Notes: generated from the sequence alone by a model not told the origin. 64,000 nucleotides of DNA from Gamsiella multidivaricata (GCF_025024155.1 NW_026251764.1:124001-188000), one strand, 5' to 3'. Positions 1 to 14,864 are shown, numbered from the stretch's first letter. A program made the numbers and translations.

Positions 1-106
1 CTCCACAAGCAAGCGGTACCACCCCTGCTGCAACCTCGCCCCAATATCCACTTCAACTTCCACAGGTGCAACCCTTGGAGTATCCGCTTTCAGAGCCTGC
101 TCAACC

Positions 107-3100
107 ATGGAGCATCACACTTTGCAACAACCCAATCTCGATTCCCAGACGACTTCCTTGTCAACATCCTCCACAAACACGGCTAATCCTGCACCGGCAA
201 CCATGGAACACAACAACATCAATAATTCAAACAGCACAAACAATATTATCAATAGCAACGGTGCTGATATTAGCCAGGCTATGATCACCAGCAATACCAG
301 CACCAACAATGACAATGTTGTTATCTCCACTACCGCAAACACCGCTCCCCCACATAGCAACAGCGACAACCACAGGAGTAACACCTGTCACACTGACGGT
401 GACGATAGTTCTTTGATCGACAAATGTAATCCTCTAGCTCAAGATACCCTTAGCAACACCCAAAGCAGCTGTAGTAGTTCCAGGAACAACAACAGCAATC
501 AAAACAGCCCGAGACCTGTTGTTCGAAAACGACAACGATTCACAACTACAAGAGTTCTAAGTGCCATGGACGGCTTTCCTGGTTCAACACTGGGGTCGAG
601 TTTTTCCTCTGGTTCAGCCTCAACAGAAAGACGGTCTGGCATATCTCCAGTCCTTTCAGCCGACCGAACTACAGGTCTTTCGAGCGAATATCACTGGTAG
701 TTTGCCTTTTTTTTTTTGTCCAGGCAGAAAGTACAGTGGTTTTCCTCAATGCACGCCTACTTACACCATCGCTGCATCCCTTTGATATACCGACAATATT
801 AGCCCTATCTGTCGAGGATTGATGAAGGAAGCATTCATCTCCCGCTGTGGACACTCGTTCTGGTAAGCATGCACGTCATGAGCTGCTTGGAATAACGGCC
901 ATCACTTTGCTCGCTTTGATAGCTTGACTCTTTAACATCAACATCTCTCTGTCTCAGCTATCTTTGTATATCACGACATCTGTGCGAGAGGCAAGACTGC
1001 CCAATATGCCGAACGTCCTTGGCACGCGACCAGATTTTTCCGAACTTCCTATGTAAGTGAACCACTAGGCAGGGTTCGAGTCGTTGGACCGCCTCGCTCA
1101 TTCTCGAAATTGCGATGCATTGCATCTTGAATAAGGAGCAGCGGCGTGTATATCAAGTGTGTGACCGGAGAACCATAGGTCACTGACAAATCTTTTTTTT
1201 TTTTTACCTATGCTTAGTAAACAGCATATTGGAACAGTCCACAGACATTGTTGACACGGATGATCTGGAACCGCGAATAAAGCTAAGACATGATCTTCTC
1301 AACCAGAGCAACTTTTCGCGGGAAGGTATACAGAACAGCATGTTGAGCTACCATGGTTCATGATTAATGCGATCTAGCTCTAGATATCGGGACTGAATTG
1401 AAACCAAATCCCCTTCTTTCTCTCTCGCTTTTTTTATTCTCTCTAGAAATCGACGACCTCTTGTCAACCTTGAAGGCAAAAAAACGGAAACTTGAGGCGA
1501 CAGATCAACAAGTGGAGTTGGAAGTTCTGCTTGATTTTCTCAGGAACACTCGAGCTGAGAAAGAAGAAGCAAGTTTGCTGGCAAATTGGAGTCCAAGGCA
1601 CACGACAATCTGTACGAGAACATCACAGGTCACTAACGCATCATATCAATGGACATTTTTGTTTTCTCATAGTCGCTGGCAAGACTCAATGCACAGATTC
1701 AATGTCTCGACAACGACATGCGGAAGGCCGAGGAGAAACTGGAGGCATTGAAGCAGTACAATGGATATCAAATCACGCAGACTCTCGAAGAGGACGACGA
1801 TCAGCTTGAGTGTGCAGGAAACTCTGGAGGCGTACAAGTCCCAAATGAGGTTTCAGAAGAGGAGGACGAGGCTGTGCCTCCACAGACTGGATCCAAGAGA
1901 CCACACTCTGTAAGCCACTAAACGTGGATCCATGGATCAGACTGCCTTCTCATGTCGACTGCATCGTCCTAACCGTTGCGGACTAAATTTGTGTCTTTAC
2001 CAAATGATAGGAACTGGAGCACGATGAAAAGAACGATGGAGGTAGCTCAGGAAAAATCAGCTCCGAAGCTACTCTTCAAACTGTCAGGATCGCTAAGCAG
2101 GTCAATCTCAACAAAAAACGCGTCGCCGAGCACTTTGAGGACTTGCAGCGGTGCTACTTTGATTTTTCTCTTAGCTGTGAGTCTCCTCAGTCTGTTATAC
2201 GGATCGTCTGGAGAGACACAACACACACCTCTTAAGCCGCGCAGATATCTAACATATCGGAACAAACTGTATTTTCTATCACTCATAGCAACAGCCAGGA
2301 GAGAATCCGCATTATCGAGCTTTTGCTCCACGATTTCGAAATTTACAAAGTTTTCACACTTTGAGCACATCAATACCCTGCGCTACGGCGACATCTTCAA
2401 CACGTCGTCGATCGTATCCTCAATCGAGTTCGACAGAGATGACGAGTTTTTTGCAACAGCAGGAGTTACCAAAAAAATCAAAATCTTTGAATACGGCTGC
2501 ATCGAAAAGACAGGACTCGCAGGCACAAGTCTTCGGGAGGACGACCGGTCGGACATGTACGACGGCAGTGATCTTACCCGACCATCACGGTACTCTGCCA
2601 ACAAGAAACCCATTACATCTGTTCTCCACTACCCAGTGCGCGAGATGATGTGTCGGAGCAAAATCAGGTATGCGTGTGGTTTATTGAAACTGATGCTAAT
2701 GACATTTATCGCGACAACACATTATGTATTCTGACGAGAGTTCTTTTTTTTTTTTTTTTTTTTTTTAACCTAAAAAAAAGCTGCCTTTCTTGGAATTCGT
2801 ACATTAAATCGCAAATTGCCAGTTCCGATTACGAGGGAATTGTCTCCCTGTGGGACGCGCAGACAGGAATCAACACACTCAATTACGATGAGCATGAAAA
2901 GCGTGCATGGAGCGTCGACTTTTCGCGCACGGACCCAACACGCTTGGCCAGTGGAAGTGACGATACAAAGGTCAAGATTTGGTCAACAACACAGAAAGCG
3001 TCCGTGTGCACGATCGAGAGCAAGGCCAATATTTGTTGTGTCAAGTTCAACCCTGAGAGCAGCCATCACATTGCATTCGGTAGTGCAGATCACCACATTC

Positions 3101-3654
3101 ACTACTACGACTTGCGCAAGGCGAATGAGCCGCTGTTTATCTTCAAGGGACACCGCAAGGCTGTATCGTACGTCAAATTTTTGGGGCGCGAGGAGCTGGT
3201 GTCTGCTTCGACGGATAGCACTCTCAAGCTCTGGAACACACTTCGAATGAACTGCGCGAGGACATACACTGGTCATGTCAATGAGAAGAACTTTGTGGGA
3301 CTGAGTGCATCTGGGGACTGGATCTCATGTGGCAGCGAGAACAATGCGGTGTACACCTACTACAAAGAGCTCCGGGACCCGGTTGTAACGGTCAAGTTTG
3401 GCAACTCGAATCCTGTCACTGTAAGCAAGCATGACCTTGATACGTTGTTGTGATGTCTCTTCTATTTCACCGTTCCTTACTGACTGTCCATGTTTCCTTT
3501 ATTCTGTTTGTTCTGGTGTGCATAGGGCGAGGACACTGTAGATGAGGACCCATCTCAGTTTGTGAGCTCGGTCTGCTGGAAGAAGAACACGTCGAACAAC
3601 ATTTTGCTGGCAGCCAACAGCTCTGGGGTGATCAAGGTCCTTGAGCTTGTGTAA
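107..3654 (+). CDS. COP1: COP1-type E3 ubiquitin ligase (RING, coiled coil, WD40)
   Basis: Ten exons give a chain that closes in frame (107-696, 803-862, 958-1052, 1218-1325, 1447-1628, 1673-1909, 2011-2176, 2289-2667, 2781-3420, 3526-3654; about 861 residues). A Ser/Asn-rich N-terminus leads into a C3HC4 RING ([13 protein letters not shown], then CGHSFCYLCI and CPICRTS). The first RING cysteine codon is split TG|C by an intron. A basic coiled coil ([21 protein letters not shown]) follows, then seven WD40 repeats with COP1 hallmarks [39 protein letters not shown] and [18 protein letters not shown]1 proteins ubiquitinate transcription factors, alone or as CUL4-DDB1 substrate receptors, and act in light signalling in plants. 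The open frame reaches the window edge upstream of 107, so the true start may lie outside. The segment 1560-1628 is the least certain part. Confidence 0.93.
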
Positions 3655-5968
3655 CAGCAGGTTTTTCATTTGCTCAATTTGTCCTTCGGTTCTCTATTTA
3701 CGAACGTGAGTGGGGGGTCAGCAAAGCAATCAAGCAAAAGACGCACGAAACCAAAAAAATAATAATAAAGCTCATTGTGATCACCATTCCCCCAGAAATC
3801 TTTTCCCGAATGAGGGGCCGGACTTCGTGTTGAGACAGTGACACAGCGCCAAACCTTAAATGGGTTTACCCTCCCCTCCACATTGCTCTGTTTCAGAATA
3901 ATCAATCAAGCACCAACAACAGCGGCTATTTGCTTTTAGCTGTCAACATACAGAATAAATATTACTTATTTGCAAGGAGGATCTATACAAGTGTCGTTGT
4001 TGTTGTTGTTGTTGCTGTTTGTGTGCTGCGTCCTGATATGTGGATTGGAGTGATCGCTGACACCACCTCTTATCCTTCCTACTCTTCCTCCTCTTCCACT
4101 TTCTCTGGTTACTATTCGTGTATCTCTTACATTCCCACACCTTATCTATCTCCCTCTGAAACAAAGACAAAGGATACTCGTTCAAGATGTGGATAGTCTA
4201 TCTATTTGACAAGGAACCACATTCGTTCCTTTGTCACTATGTAACTCTAGATACTAGTTCACATTCCCTGCTAGTCAAGCATGGCATTCAATGGGATTTT
4301 TTCCCCCCAGTTCATTGAATATATCATGCCGTGCCTCGCATGAGCAACCAAACAGGTAGTACAGAGGGTGATCTTTTCCTGCTTATTAAGTAGTAACAGC
4401 AGAAGAGTCATACCGTCTCTTGATAGGATGAGACGTCGTTCTAGTTTTAAATGACTGATAGCAAAAAAAAATGATAGAAGTACAGAAACGGTGGACGGTT
4501 AAAAGCGTATAAATGAGCCCGAATAAAAAAAAAGAAAGAGAGAGAGAAGAAGGAAAAAAAAGATAAGGTGGCGCCTGGCATTTTATACAACCCGTATATA
4601 TCTCGCGAGTCATAACATCCTTTAAACCAATCGATTATTAATGTCCTCTCATCTATAGCAATAGCGTCCAGCCACATTAGAGTTGTGTATTCTGCAGATC
4701 TTTAGCCCGATCACGAATAGGGAGGGGGACATTAGGTTGCGCTATAGTATATAATAAATGAGTTCATGCCACAACCAAAGCCTTAAAAAAAAGTCAACGG
4801 CAGGGAAGACCTGACGATTAACTTGTTGGCCTGCAAAGAGATGAATACATGAGGTTGATACAGAACCCCTCGGCTAGTACGAGAAGCTGTGTTCTGTATG
4901 ACGCGTCTCTATATGGTGAAATGTGTTAGCATAGTTAGCTAGTTACCGGGAGTTACCATTCCGTCCACTTCACAGTAAACAAGAGAAGAGGAGGATGAGG
5001 AGTGGTGGTAGTGGTGATGATAAAAAAGGGAAACAAGGAGGCATGTTGTAAAAACGCGACATAGTTGTCAGTTGACTATGTCAACCAGTAGTAGTCTATA
5101 ATCGATTGAGCATACGGTTGGGCAGCAGGGGTGTTAGGAAAAGGAGAATAGCAGACTCGAGATTTACAATGACCTTTGGATGTAGACATTACTGAGTGCT
5201 TCAGATGTCTGTGAAGGCATTATATACAGCGGATGCACTTGTGACAGTTGATGACTGGAAAGATGGGCATCGTATGGTGGTGCTGGTCATGGAAATGGCC
5301 ATAGGTTTATTGAAGGATATAAAGGCAGATTTATGGGGTGTGGATGTGGATGAATGTATGGTGTGGAGAAGGAAAGTTGCTCTATGCAATTAGTGCGGTG
5401 ATTCAGAAAATATATACTTAGTCCAAAAGAGAATGAGTGCGGACCATGAAAATGGGTGCTGTGCTGTCCCCTAAAAGGGCATCTCTCTGATCCCCCCTCC
5501 CCACACATACACACTTTCCTTCACTTTGTTGCTGCCAAGTGGCTTTTTGGACCTCCTTCGTCCTTCTCTTCTCTTCTCACCCTCACTTTCTTCATCATCC
5601 TCATCCTCATTCTCATCCTTATTCTCATCCTCATCCCCACACTCACACTCCTCCTTAGTCATCACATCATAAAACACTTCCTTTGCTTCATCATCACCCC
5701 TCCCCCCCCATCCATCTTAACTCCCCTTTCCATCTTTACTATCCTGACCTCAACACCCACACACATACACACCCCTTCTTTGTGCCAGATATTCTTCTGT
5801 TTCCTATCTCTGTCTCTACACTTCAATCCACCTCTCAACACTTCTTTCCTTACCAATTTCTGAAAAGTCATCCGGGCTGGTTTCTTTTTTTTTTTTTTTC
5901 GACACCACGGTCGCGGTGCAATTGAACACTTGAATCGATAGGAAGAGAGACCTCGCTGATAAGACTCG
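3655..5968. other. Intergenic region with pyrimidine-rich CBK1 leader
   Basis: No gene is supported here. It holds a (GTT)n stretch near 3994-4020, scattered A/T runs, and a strongly C/T-rich leader from about 5470 to 5870 with TCATCC-type repeats, ending in a T-tract at 5886-5900 before the kinase start. Short open frames in this stretch are low-complexity products of those repeats. Confidence 0.6.
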
Positions 5969-8791
<2,823 letters not shown>

Positions 8792-9777
8792 CATAGAATA
8801 TCAATAGAAAGTGTCTCTTTGCTCCCCTCGCCAATTTTTTTTTTTTTTTTTTTTAGCCCGGTTATTTTGGGTAGACAACCTAGGACTACAATAATATCTA
8901 ATAGATGGACAGATGAGTGTCGGTTTTTTTTTTTTCTTTTTTCTTTTTTTCTTCTTTTGATGAACATTAGATACAGTCCATTATGGATGCAAAGTGACAG
9001 ATAAGGATGATGTAGCCGAGCAGCCAGGTAATCATGCCATGCATATGCGATGAGATCCAATGGCTCATTAAGCATGTGGAGGTCGATGTGGACATGTAAT
9101 GAGCGGAGTAAAAAGCATATCATATGGGAATGCAGAGAGGGCCAGGCTGCTTTTTTTTTTTTTTTCTTCTCTTGGTCTTGGTCTTGTTTGCTGACTGGCG
9201 TATGAGAGCTGCTCATTTTTTTTTTTTTACTTTCTTGACAAGTGGGAGGAAAAAGGTTCGACAGTAGGATTTGACTGAATGAACCCAGTTGTGAGGGTGC
9301 TAGACTGTGGAGTGTACGTCTGTAGTGCACAGTGATAAAGGGCGGAGATTGCGGTACATGAACTTTTATTAATGCCGTAATAAGAGACTGGATTAAAAAG
9401 AAAAAAAAAAGAGGTATGTATTATAGCCGCAGGACCCTAATTGCTGCAGTCTTTTGAGAGAACAATTGGCATGCATGGTAAGCAGCAGGAAAAGAAAATG
9501 CGCCGGGCATGGGACTCTTTCCTCTGTTGTGTGAAATTGCAAATGTGATCGAGGCGCATTGGGAGAGGGGGGGGAGAATTGCTGCAAACTATGGTCTTTG
9601 GATATTAGGTTAGATTTATGAATAGTGCACACAAGGAAATTAAAAATCTGCTTTTTTAGCACTGGTGAAAACGAATGAACAACGACTGGAATCAATAGGG
9701 AATAAATATATCAAACGGTCCTTTTAATAAGCTGTATTGTTGTATCAAGGATCGATGCGGTAGTGACATGGGTTGGA
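8792..9777. other. Convergent intergenic region
   Basis: This is the 3' side of CBK1 and of the convergent membrane-protein gene. It contains four T-tracts of 10-18 nt (8837-8854, 8924-8950, 9151-9165, 9218-9228) and an A-rich run near 9396. I see no coding, tRNA or repeat-family signal. Confidence 0.5.
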
Positions 9778-10761
9778 TCAATACTGGTAGTCGTTGTCCA
9801 TCTGCTGTTGCATCGAGCGTCCGTAGGGCGTGGGTGACTGGCTGGGATGCTGATGATGCACTCTTGGGCTCCGTCCGCCCATGGACGGTGTCAGCGAAGG
9901 CGCCATCGTTGGCGATATGGGGCCAGAGGTATACGAGGGAGCTGAGGTAAAGTTCGAGGCCGGGTATGGCGAGCCTGGGTATGGCGAGGCCGGGTATGGA
10001 GAGGCTGGGGGAGGGTCCTTGTGAGGATTGAACATCTCGTACTCATCCATGACCTTGCGTTGTTGCTGCTCTACATATCGCTTGCGCTCTGCAACACTGC
10101 TGGGACCGTATTTTTGACCACTCGTATCCGAAAGCTCGTACTCGACCAATCCGGGGGTCGGGCGGTCGTTGACGCCGTAGTAGGGGTGGTTGAGGGCATC
10201 GGATGCGCTCTTGTAGCGGGGATGGCCTGTTTGATCGAGATCCTGGTCGTCATCGACATAGACGCTTGGGGGTTTGCGGATCGTGAAGGATTTGGCGAGC
10301 TTGGCTTTATCTCCACGGTCTTCGTCGCTCATGTGGCCAGCAGAAGAGGACGAGGGGTTGGGTTGGTTGTTCTTGTTGCGGGAACGGGATTGGTACGAGT
10401 TGATGGTGTTGGTGCGGGAGCGGGCGCGGTAGCGTTGGAGGACGAGACCGAACACTGTTAGGACGACGACAGCGGCGACGGTGACACCGACGATCATGGG
10501 GATGTTTGAATTAGAGGTGGAAGAGGAAGGGGTTTGGCCCTGCTGGTAGTTGGGTGAATTGGGGCCGCTGGCTCCGGAGGGGAGGGCCGGGTAGGTGAAG
10601 GGGGAGGTGCCGGTGGGAAGGTTGAAGATGGTACCGTTGCCGGCGGCAGGGACGCCGGGGATGTTGTAGACGGGGGTCGGTTGTGCACCAGCAGTGGTGG
10701 TTGCACCAGCAGCAGGGGTGGTGGCAACAACGCGGGTGGTTGTCGCTGATTTTGTAGACAT
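9778..10761 (-). CDS. Single-pass membrane protein, Ser/Pro-rich, unknown function
   Basis: One uninterrupted frame of 327 residues. A Thr/Ala/Pro-rich N-terminus of about 85 residues has no cleavable signal peptide. One transmembrane helix (about residues 88-108, IPMIVGVTVAAVVVLTVFGL) is followed by a basic stop-transfer run (QRYRARSR). The roughly 215-residue tail is rich in Ser, Pro, Tyr and Gln. It carries a short tandem ASPYP/GSPYP repeat near residues 250-268 and a Pro/His/Gln-rich end. The layout, a Ser/Thr-rich ectodomain, one helix and a disordered cytosolic tail, resembles fungal cell-surface sensors of the Wsc/Mid2 kind. No cysteine-rich WSC domain is present, so the resemblance is only architectural. 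Confidence 0.75.
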   Translation of the reverse strand: MSTKSATTTRVVATTPAAGATTTAGAQPTPVYNIPGVPAAGNGTIFNLPTGTSPFTYPALPSGASGPNSPNYQQGQTPSSSTSNSNIPMIVGVTVAAVVVLTVFGLVLQRYRARSRTNTINSYQSRSRNKNNQPNPSSSSAGHMSDEDRGDKAKLAKSFTIRKPPSVYVDDDQDLDQTGHPRYKSASDALNHPYYGVNDRPTPGLVEYELSDTSGQKYGPSSVAERKRYVEQQQRKVMDEYEMFNPHKDPPPASPYPASPYPGSPYPASNFTSAPSYTSGPISPTMAPSLTPSMGGRSPRVHHQHPSQSPTPYGRSMQQQMDNDYQY

Positions 10762-11459
10762 GATGTGAAGGAGATGTAGGGTGCTCGTTAATAGATATAG
10801 AGATAGAGATGGAAGCCAATGACAAGGGACAAGCGGAGGGCGATGGGGGCTGAGGAAGGGGGTGGATGGATGAAGATCAAGATCAAGATGATGGAGGATG
10901 GTAAGATGGAGGATGGAGGATGGAGGAGGACGTTGGGGTCAAGGGGGGGACAGAGGAAAAGAGTGCCAATGAAAAGAATACTAAATAGAAAACAGAGGAC
11001 TGAGGAACCAACTAGCCCAATTGGCCCGTCTCAGTCTATTTCAGCGTTTGTGGCGATAGCGAGCAGGGACGTCTACTGACAGGGGCTTACTCCGGACTAG
11101 ACTAGACAAGGCAAGGCGGGGCGCCGTCACTCTCCCCCTCCCCCTCACCTTCACCCTTCATTTGCAGTCCTCCGGACAACGGTCGGATGAACTGGGTTGG
11201 ACAGGGTTGGACAAGCACATGAACCATATTTCATACTTCTCATCCTTCTCATCCTGGACTAGTCTATTCTCTATTCGCATATGTTCCTGTTTGTTTGTTT
11301 GTTTGTTTGCTTGCTTATTTATTTGTCTCTGCCCTCAGTGCTCTCTTTGCTGCTGTCAGGTCTGCGCTCACCCCCTCCACTTGCGACCATGCACACACAC
11401 ATACACATGCACCCTGCTTCGTATGTCTACTGAGGTATCCGTTTTGAGAGCAGAGCAAT

Positions 11460-11491
<32 letters not shown>

Positions 11492-12539
11492 TTCCATGGT
11501 GCGACATGGCATCCTAGTCTACATACATGGCCTATCCATCACTAGGAGTGCTTGCATCGCACAGAGTCCTTGAATACCGTGGAATCCTCATCTGGTGTAC
11601 ATTCACAAAACCAGCACCACCCGTATTTGTTGCGTCTATCTCTCAGCTACGTACATCCACGAGCCGAAAGCTTCCTATATACTATACATCGCGCTGAACC
11701 TCTCTGCGTGACGACCTCGACAAGAATGTGTCGCTCTTATGAATGGGGTGGTATTCGATAACCTCATTGACCTCGCTGATGTATAATCCGGAGAATCGCC
11801 ATGTTCTGACTGTGGTGCCCAAAGCGGGAGGGATCCCAGCGAGGAGAAGAGTGAGTGAGCGTCGGGTGCCAAAATGGACTATGCTTAAGCTTTTTTTCTC
11901 TCTCAGCGGAGTTGGCGGACAGAGGACATAGACCCCTTAACATATTGAACTGCGTGAACGCGTCGGTCGCGCCCCTTTTTGGTTTTTGTGATCGAAATTC
12001 ATTTTTAGTCAAATTCGAAAAAATAAAATAAAATTTTGGAGCGCGTCCCAAAGCAAAAGACGCGTTTGTGGTCGGATGGTAAAAAAAAGGTACGCGGTGG
12101 GGGACAGAATTGAAAAGACAAAATTCATTTGCACACACAGCTTCGAAGCGAAGAGAGGGAGGGGAGGGAGAGGAGAGCGGGGAAGAGGGCGTCCTGCACC
12201 AGTTTACACCGCAATTGTGCGCATTCCCCGCCGTTTCCCCTTCTCTTTCCTCTCCTTCGCCTTTGTAAATCCACTCAACCCACTGCAGCGACACTCGACC
12301 CACCCTCGGGCTCCAGGATCCACACCCACACGGCCTTACACTTCCTGCTCCCCCTGTAGTGCTTCACTCAATTGTCCATCCCGCCATTATCTTGCTCAGT
12401 CCATGATCTGATCCTACCCGGCGCCCGCACCCATCCTCCCTCCCCTCCCCTCCCCTCCCCTACCACTCTCCCTCCCATCCTCACCCACCACCACTATCCA
12501 TACCATCTACTCCGACCCGCCATACCACCTCCACACAGC
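10762..12539. promoter_or_regulatory. Divergent upstream region with ACGCGT sites
   Basis: This interval lies between the membrane-protein gene (-) and the homeodomain gene (+). It contains GGATGGA-type and (GTTT)n repeats (about 11285-11312) and a (CA)n run at 11459-11486. An A/T-rich block with two exact ACGCGT sites (11958-11963 and 12060-12065) lies 480-580 bp upstream of the homeodomain ATG. ACGCGT is the MluI cell-cycle box bound by the MBF complex in yeasts; its use here is inference. The last 120 bp before the ATG are C/T-rich. Confidence 0.4.
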
Positions 12540-14864
12540 ATGGCCTCTCCCACACTATCCAGCCCTCCTTTTCGATCCGGCTCTCTCACGGATGAAGATG
12601 AGATCATGGCACAGCACGATTCAATAAGCCTGCCCATGTCTCCGCCCCTATCACAAGAATCACTCGCATCCTTCGCAGAACCAGAACCGAAACCAGAATT
12701 CAGTCAACCACAACAACATCTCCACGACCACTACCAACAGCAACAATCCGTCCACCCTCTCGACCAAGCCTCGCCCACATTTCCCAAGAAGACCCTCAAC
12801 TGGGTCAATGCCCTGCCCTCTCACTTTGACACCGAATCATCTGGCCACCCACGGAAGCGACGCAGGAGAACCAACAGAGAGGAGCTCGAGATCTTGGAGG
12901 ACGCGTTCGCAAAGAACCTTTTACCCGATGCAGCAACACGTCAGGAACTGGGCGAGCGCTTGGGGATGAGTGTCCGAGCGGTTCAGATCTGGTTCCAGAA
13001 CCGACGGCAGACGTTGCGTAAAAAGTCGGTGTCCCATCCAGGAGGGTCAGAGGAGGAGATGTCGAGATCGGACGTGGAGTCGAGGAGGGATTCGCCCAGG
13101 CGGCGGTCTTCCGGAGACTCGATCATATCATCGTCGTCCCCGGTGCTGGGTCCTGTGAGCGGCGGCGGAAGCGGTCAGATTGCAAAGTCAAAGTCTTGTT
13201 CGAATCTGTTGGCTTTTCCGCCACCTCTTCCTTCGCAAACTGGGTCCCAGACCCTCCTTCGTGCAGAGACTTGTTCTTCTCTTCCGACAACGGTCTCTGC
13301 GCTTCCATCAGCCCCAAAAGCATCACCAGCAGTAAGATCGGCTCCACCTCCTCCCGACGCACGGCCATTGTCGGCAAAGCAGGAGAGCAATCCAGAGGAG
13401 ATGCCACAGGAAGAACAGCCAGAGGTCGGATCCGAGGTGAAGGTGAAAGCTGAGGTGGTCGAGTCAAGTCCGAGTGAGGTACTGGAGGCAGCAGCCGCAG
13501 CAGAGTGTGTTCAGGACATTGTGGACATCAAGACGGCAGATCTGCACCTATGCATGCTACTGGAGGAAGCCAAGAAGCGATCCGGGCAGGTGGCTGCTCC
13601 TGTGATGGGTCTGTGGCCCGCACGCTCGTCCAAGCATGTGTTGAACCCGACCTGTCCAGGATCGTTCCCACCAACAACAACGACTTTCCCGACCCCGAAG
13701 CGAACCATGTCCACGCCGTCCATGCGCCCTTCATCCTCGAACCATTCACATCGACCGCCGTCCGCGGTACAACAGCATTCTCGATCCAGCACAAAGACTG
13801 CAAGGAAGCATCGCTCAATGCCCGAGGCTGGTGCTTTTGCTGGCTCGTTAAGCTCATGCTCACCTTACTCCAGGACGGTCTCACTCATGGAGCAGGTCCT
13901 CAACCGCCAGCCACATCATCATCATCATTGTCATCAACAGCAACATCATCACCGTCCTGCGCCCAGTAATTTCAAGCAATCAGCACTTTCGGGCGCCACC
14001 AAGCACACAATCGATAGCGTCAGTCATAGGACCTTACAAACATCATCACCTATTTCTTCGACGGGTCTCTCGCCAGCCCAGCTGGCTCGGCGGTTACAAT
14101 ATGTGGTCAGCTCGAATTTGAAGCGTGTACAGTCAGAATCGGTGTTGTTGGAGCGACAACACAGTAACAACACCAACAACACCAACACCAACAGCAACAG
14201 TAGTAGCGGGCGGTGTGGACAGCCAGCGATGAGGGCACGGAGGCTCTCGTTCGGGAAGTTCTTGTTCGACTCGGATACAGATGAGGAGATTTGGGACAAG
14301 TCGCGGCTGTCGCTGACAAATCAGCAGCAAGAGCTGACGCATCAGGCACAAAAGCGACGGGCGGGCACGCCTGCGACCCCGACGGCGACGATAAGGGATC
14401 AGTCAGTGGACGGCGACGAGACCGATGAGGAGGACTTCCGGGCGCTTGTGAACCAGCGTACGATGAAGCGGTTTAATCTATCGAAGGCATTGAAATCGTC
14501 GCCATCAGCCTCGCCGTCACCCTCGCAGAGGCAGCAGGACTGGAGTGGAACACACAAGGTGCCACGGAAGAGCTTAAAGTCATCGCTGTCGACCTTGTCC
14601 TTGGCGACGTCGTCGCCTACGCGAGAATATGCACTGGAGTTGGAGCGGTCGCGGAGCCCGTTGACGAGTTACCCAATCTTGGAGAGGAACCGGACATGGT
14701 CGCCCGCAACCTCGGGTACGGCGGCGACGGTTGAGCAGATCGGTAGTGGGACAATGGTGCAAGAGTCAGCGACGACGGAGGGTAGCTCGACAGAGACGAA
14801 GGACTTGAATATGGATGAGCTCGAATGTGCGAGTGTGCTGGCGGGTCTCGGATGGAGTCGTTGA
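12540..14864 (+). CDS. Homeodomain transcription factor, large single-exon
   Basis: The frame encodes 774 residues from the ATG at 12540. The same frame is open further upstream but without an ATG, so this start is preferred. A homeodomain lies at about residues 105-164. It begins with the basic arm RKRRRRTNREELEIL and ends with the recognition helix AVQIWFQNRRQTLRKK, so the DNA-contacting W-F-x-N-R core is intact. The remaining 600 residues are disordered and Ser/Pro/Gln-rich, with a His cluster near residues 460-470 and two acidic DSDTDEE/DETDEED patches. Fungal homologues with this layout include Yox1/Phx1-type regulators, some of which are cell-cycle regulated. The two ACGCGT sites upstream fit that idea, but orthology to Yox1 cannot be shown from the domain alone. 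Confidence 0.9.
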   Translation: MASPTLSSPPFRSGSLTDEDEIMAQHDSISLPMSPPLSQESLASFAEPEPKPEFSQPQQHLHDHYQQQQSVHPLDQASPTFPKKTLNWVNALPSHFDTESSGHPRKRRRRTNREELEILEDAFAKNLLPDAATRQELGERLGMSVRAVQIWFQNRRQTLRKKSVSHPGGSEEEMSRSDVESRRDSPRRRSSGDSIISSSSPVLGPVSGGGSGQIAKSKSCSNLLAFPPPLPSQTGSQTLLRAETCSSLPTTVSALPSAPKASPAVRSAPPPPDARPLSAKQESNPEEMPQEEQPEVGSEVKVKAEVVESSPSEVLEAAAAAECVQDIVDIKTADLHLCMLLEEAKKRSGQVAAPVMGLWPARSSKHVLNPTCPGSFPPTTTTFPTPKRTMSTPSMRPSSSNHSHRPPSAVQQHSRSSTKTARKHRSMPEAGAFAGSLSSCSPYSRTVSLMEQVLNRQPHHHHHCHQQQHHHRPAPSNFKQSALSGATKHTIDSVSHRTLQTSSPISSTGLSPAQLARRLQYVVSSNLKRVQSESVLLERQHSNNTNNTNTNSNSSSGRCGQPAMRARRLSFGKFLFDSDTDEEIWDKSRLSLTNQQQELTHQAQKRRAGTPATPTATIRDQSVDGDETDEEDFRALVNQRTMKRFNLSKALKSSPSASPSPSQRQQDWSGTHKVPRKSLKSSLSTLSLATSSPTREYALELERSRSPLTSYPILERNRTWSPATSGTAATVEQIGSGTMVQESATTEGSSTETKDLNMDELECASVLAGLGWSR

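Noticed and set aside
115..384. Leu/Val-rich minus-strand frame looking like a membrane protein.
   Set aside because: It is the antisense reading of the Asn/Thr-rich COP1 N-terminus.
786..815. Apparent loss of the first RING cysteine in COP1 (reading S-P-I-C).
   Set aside because: The Ser codon comes from reading through the intron acceptor TATTAG. Splicing 696 to 803 forms TGC and restores C-P-I-C in frame.
1555..1628. A better-looking coiled-coil reading ([13 protein letters not shown]) in another frame, suggesting a frameshift or a 23-nt GC-AG mini-intron in COP1.
   Set aside because: The next exon is in phase 0 and joins only to the continuous frame. A 23-nt intron is implausibly short. 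Noted as the weakest part of the COP1 model.
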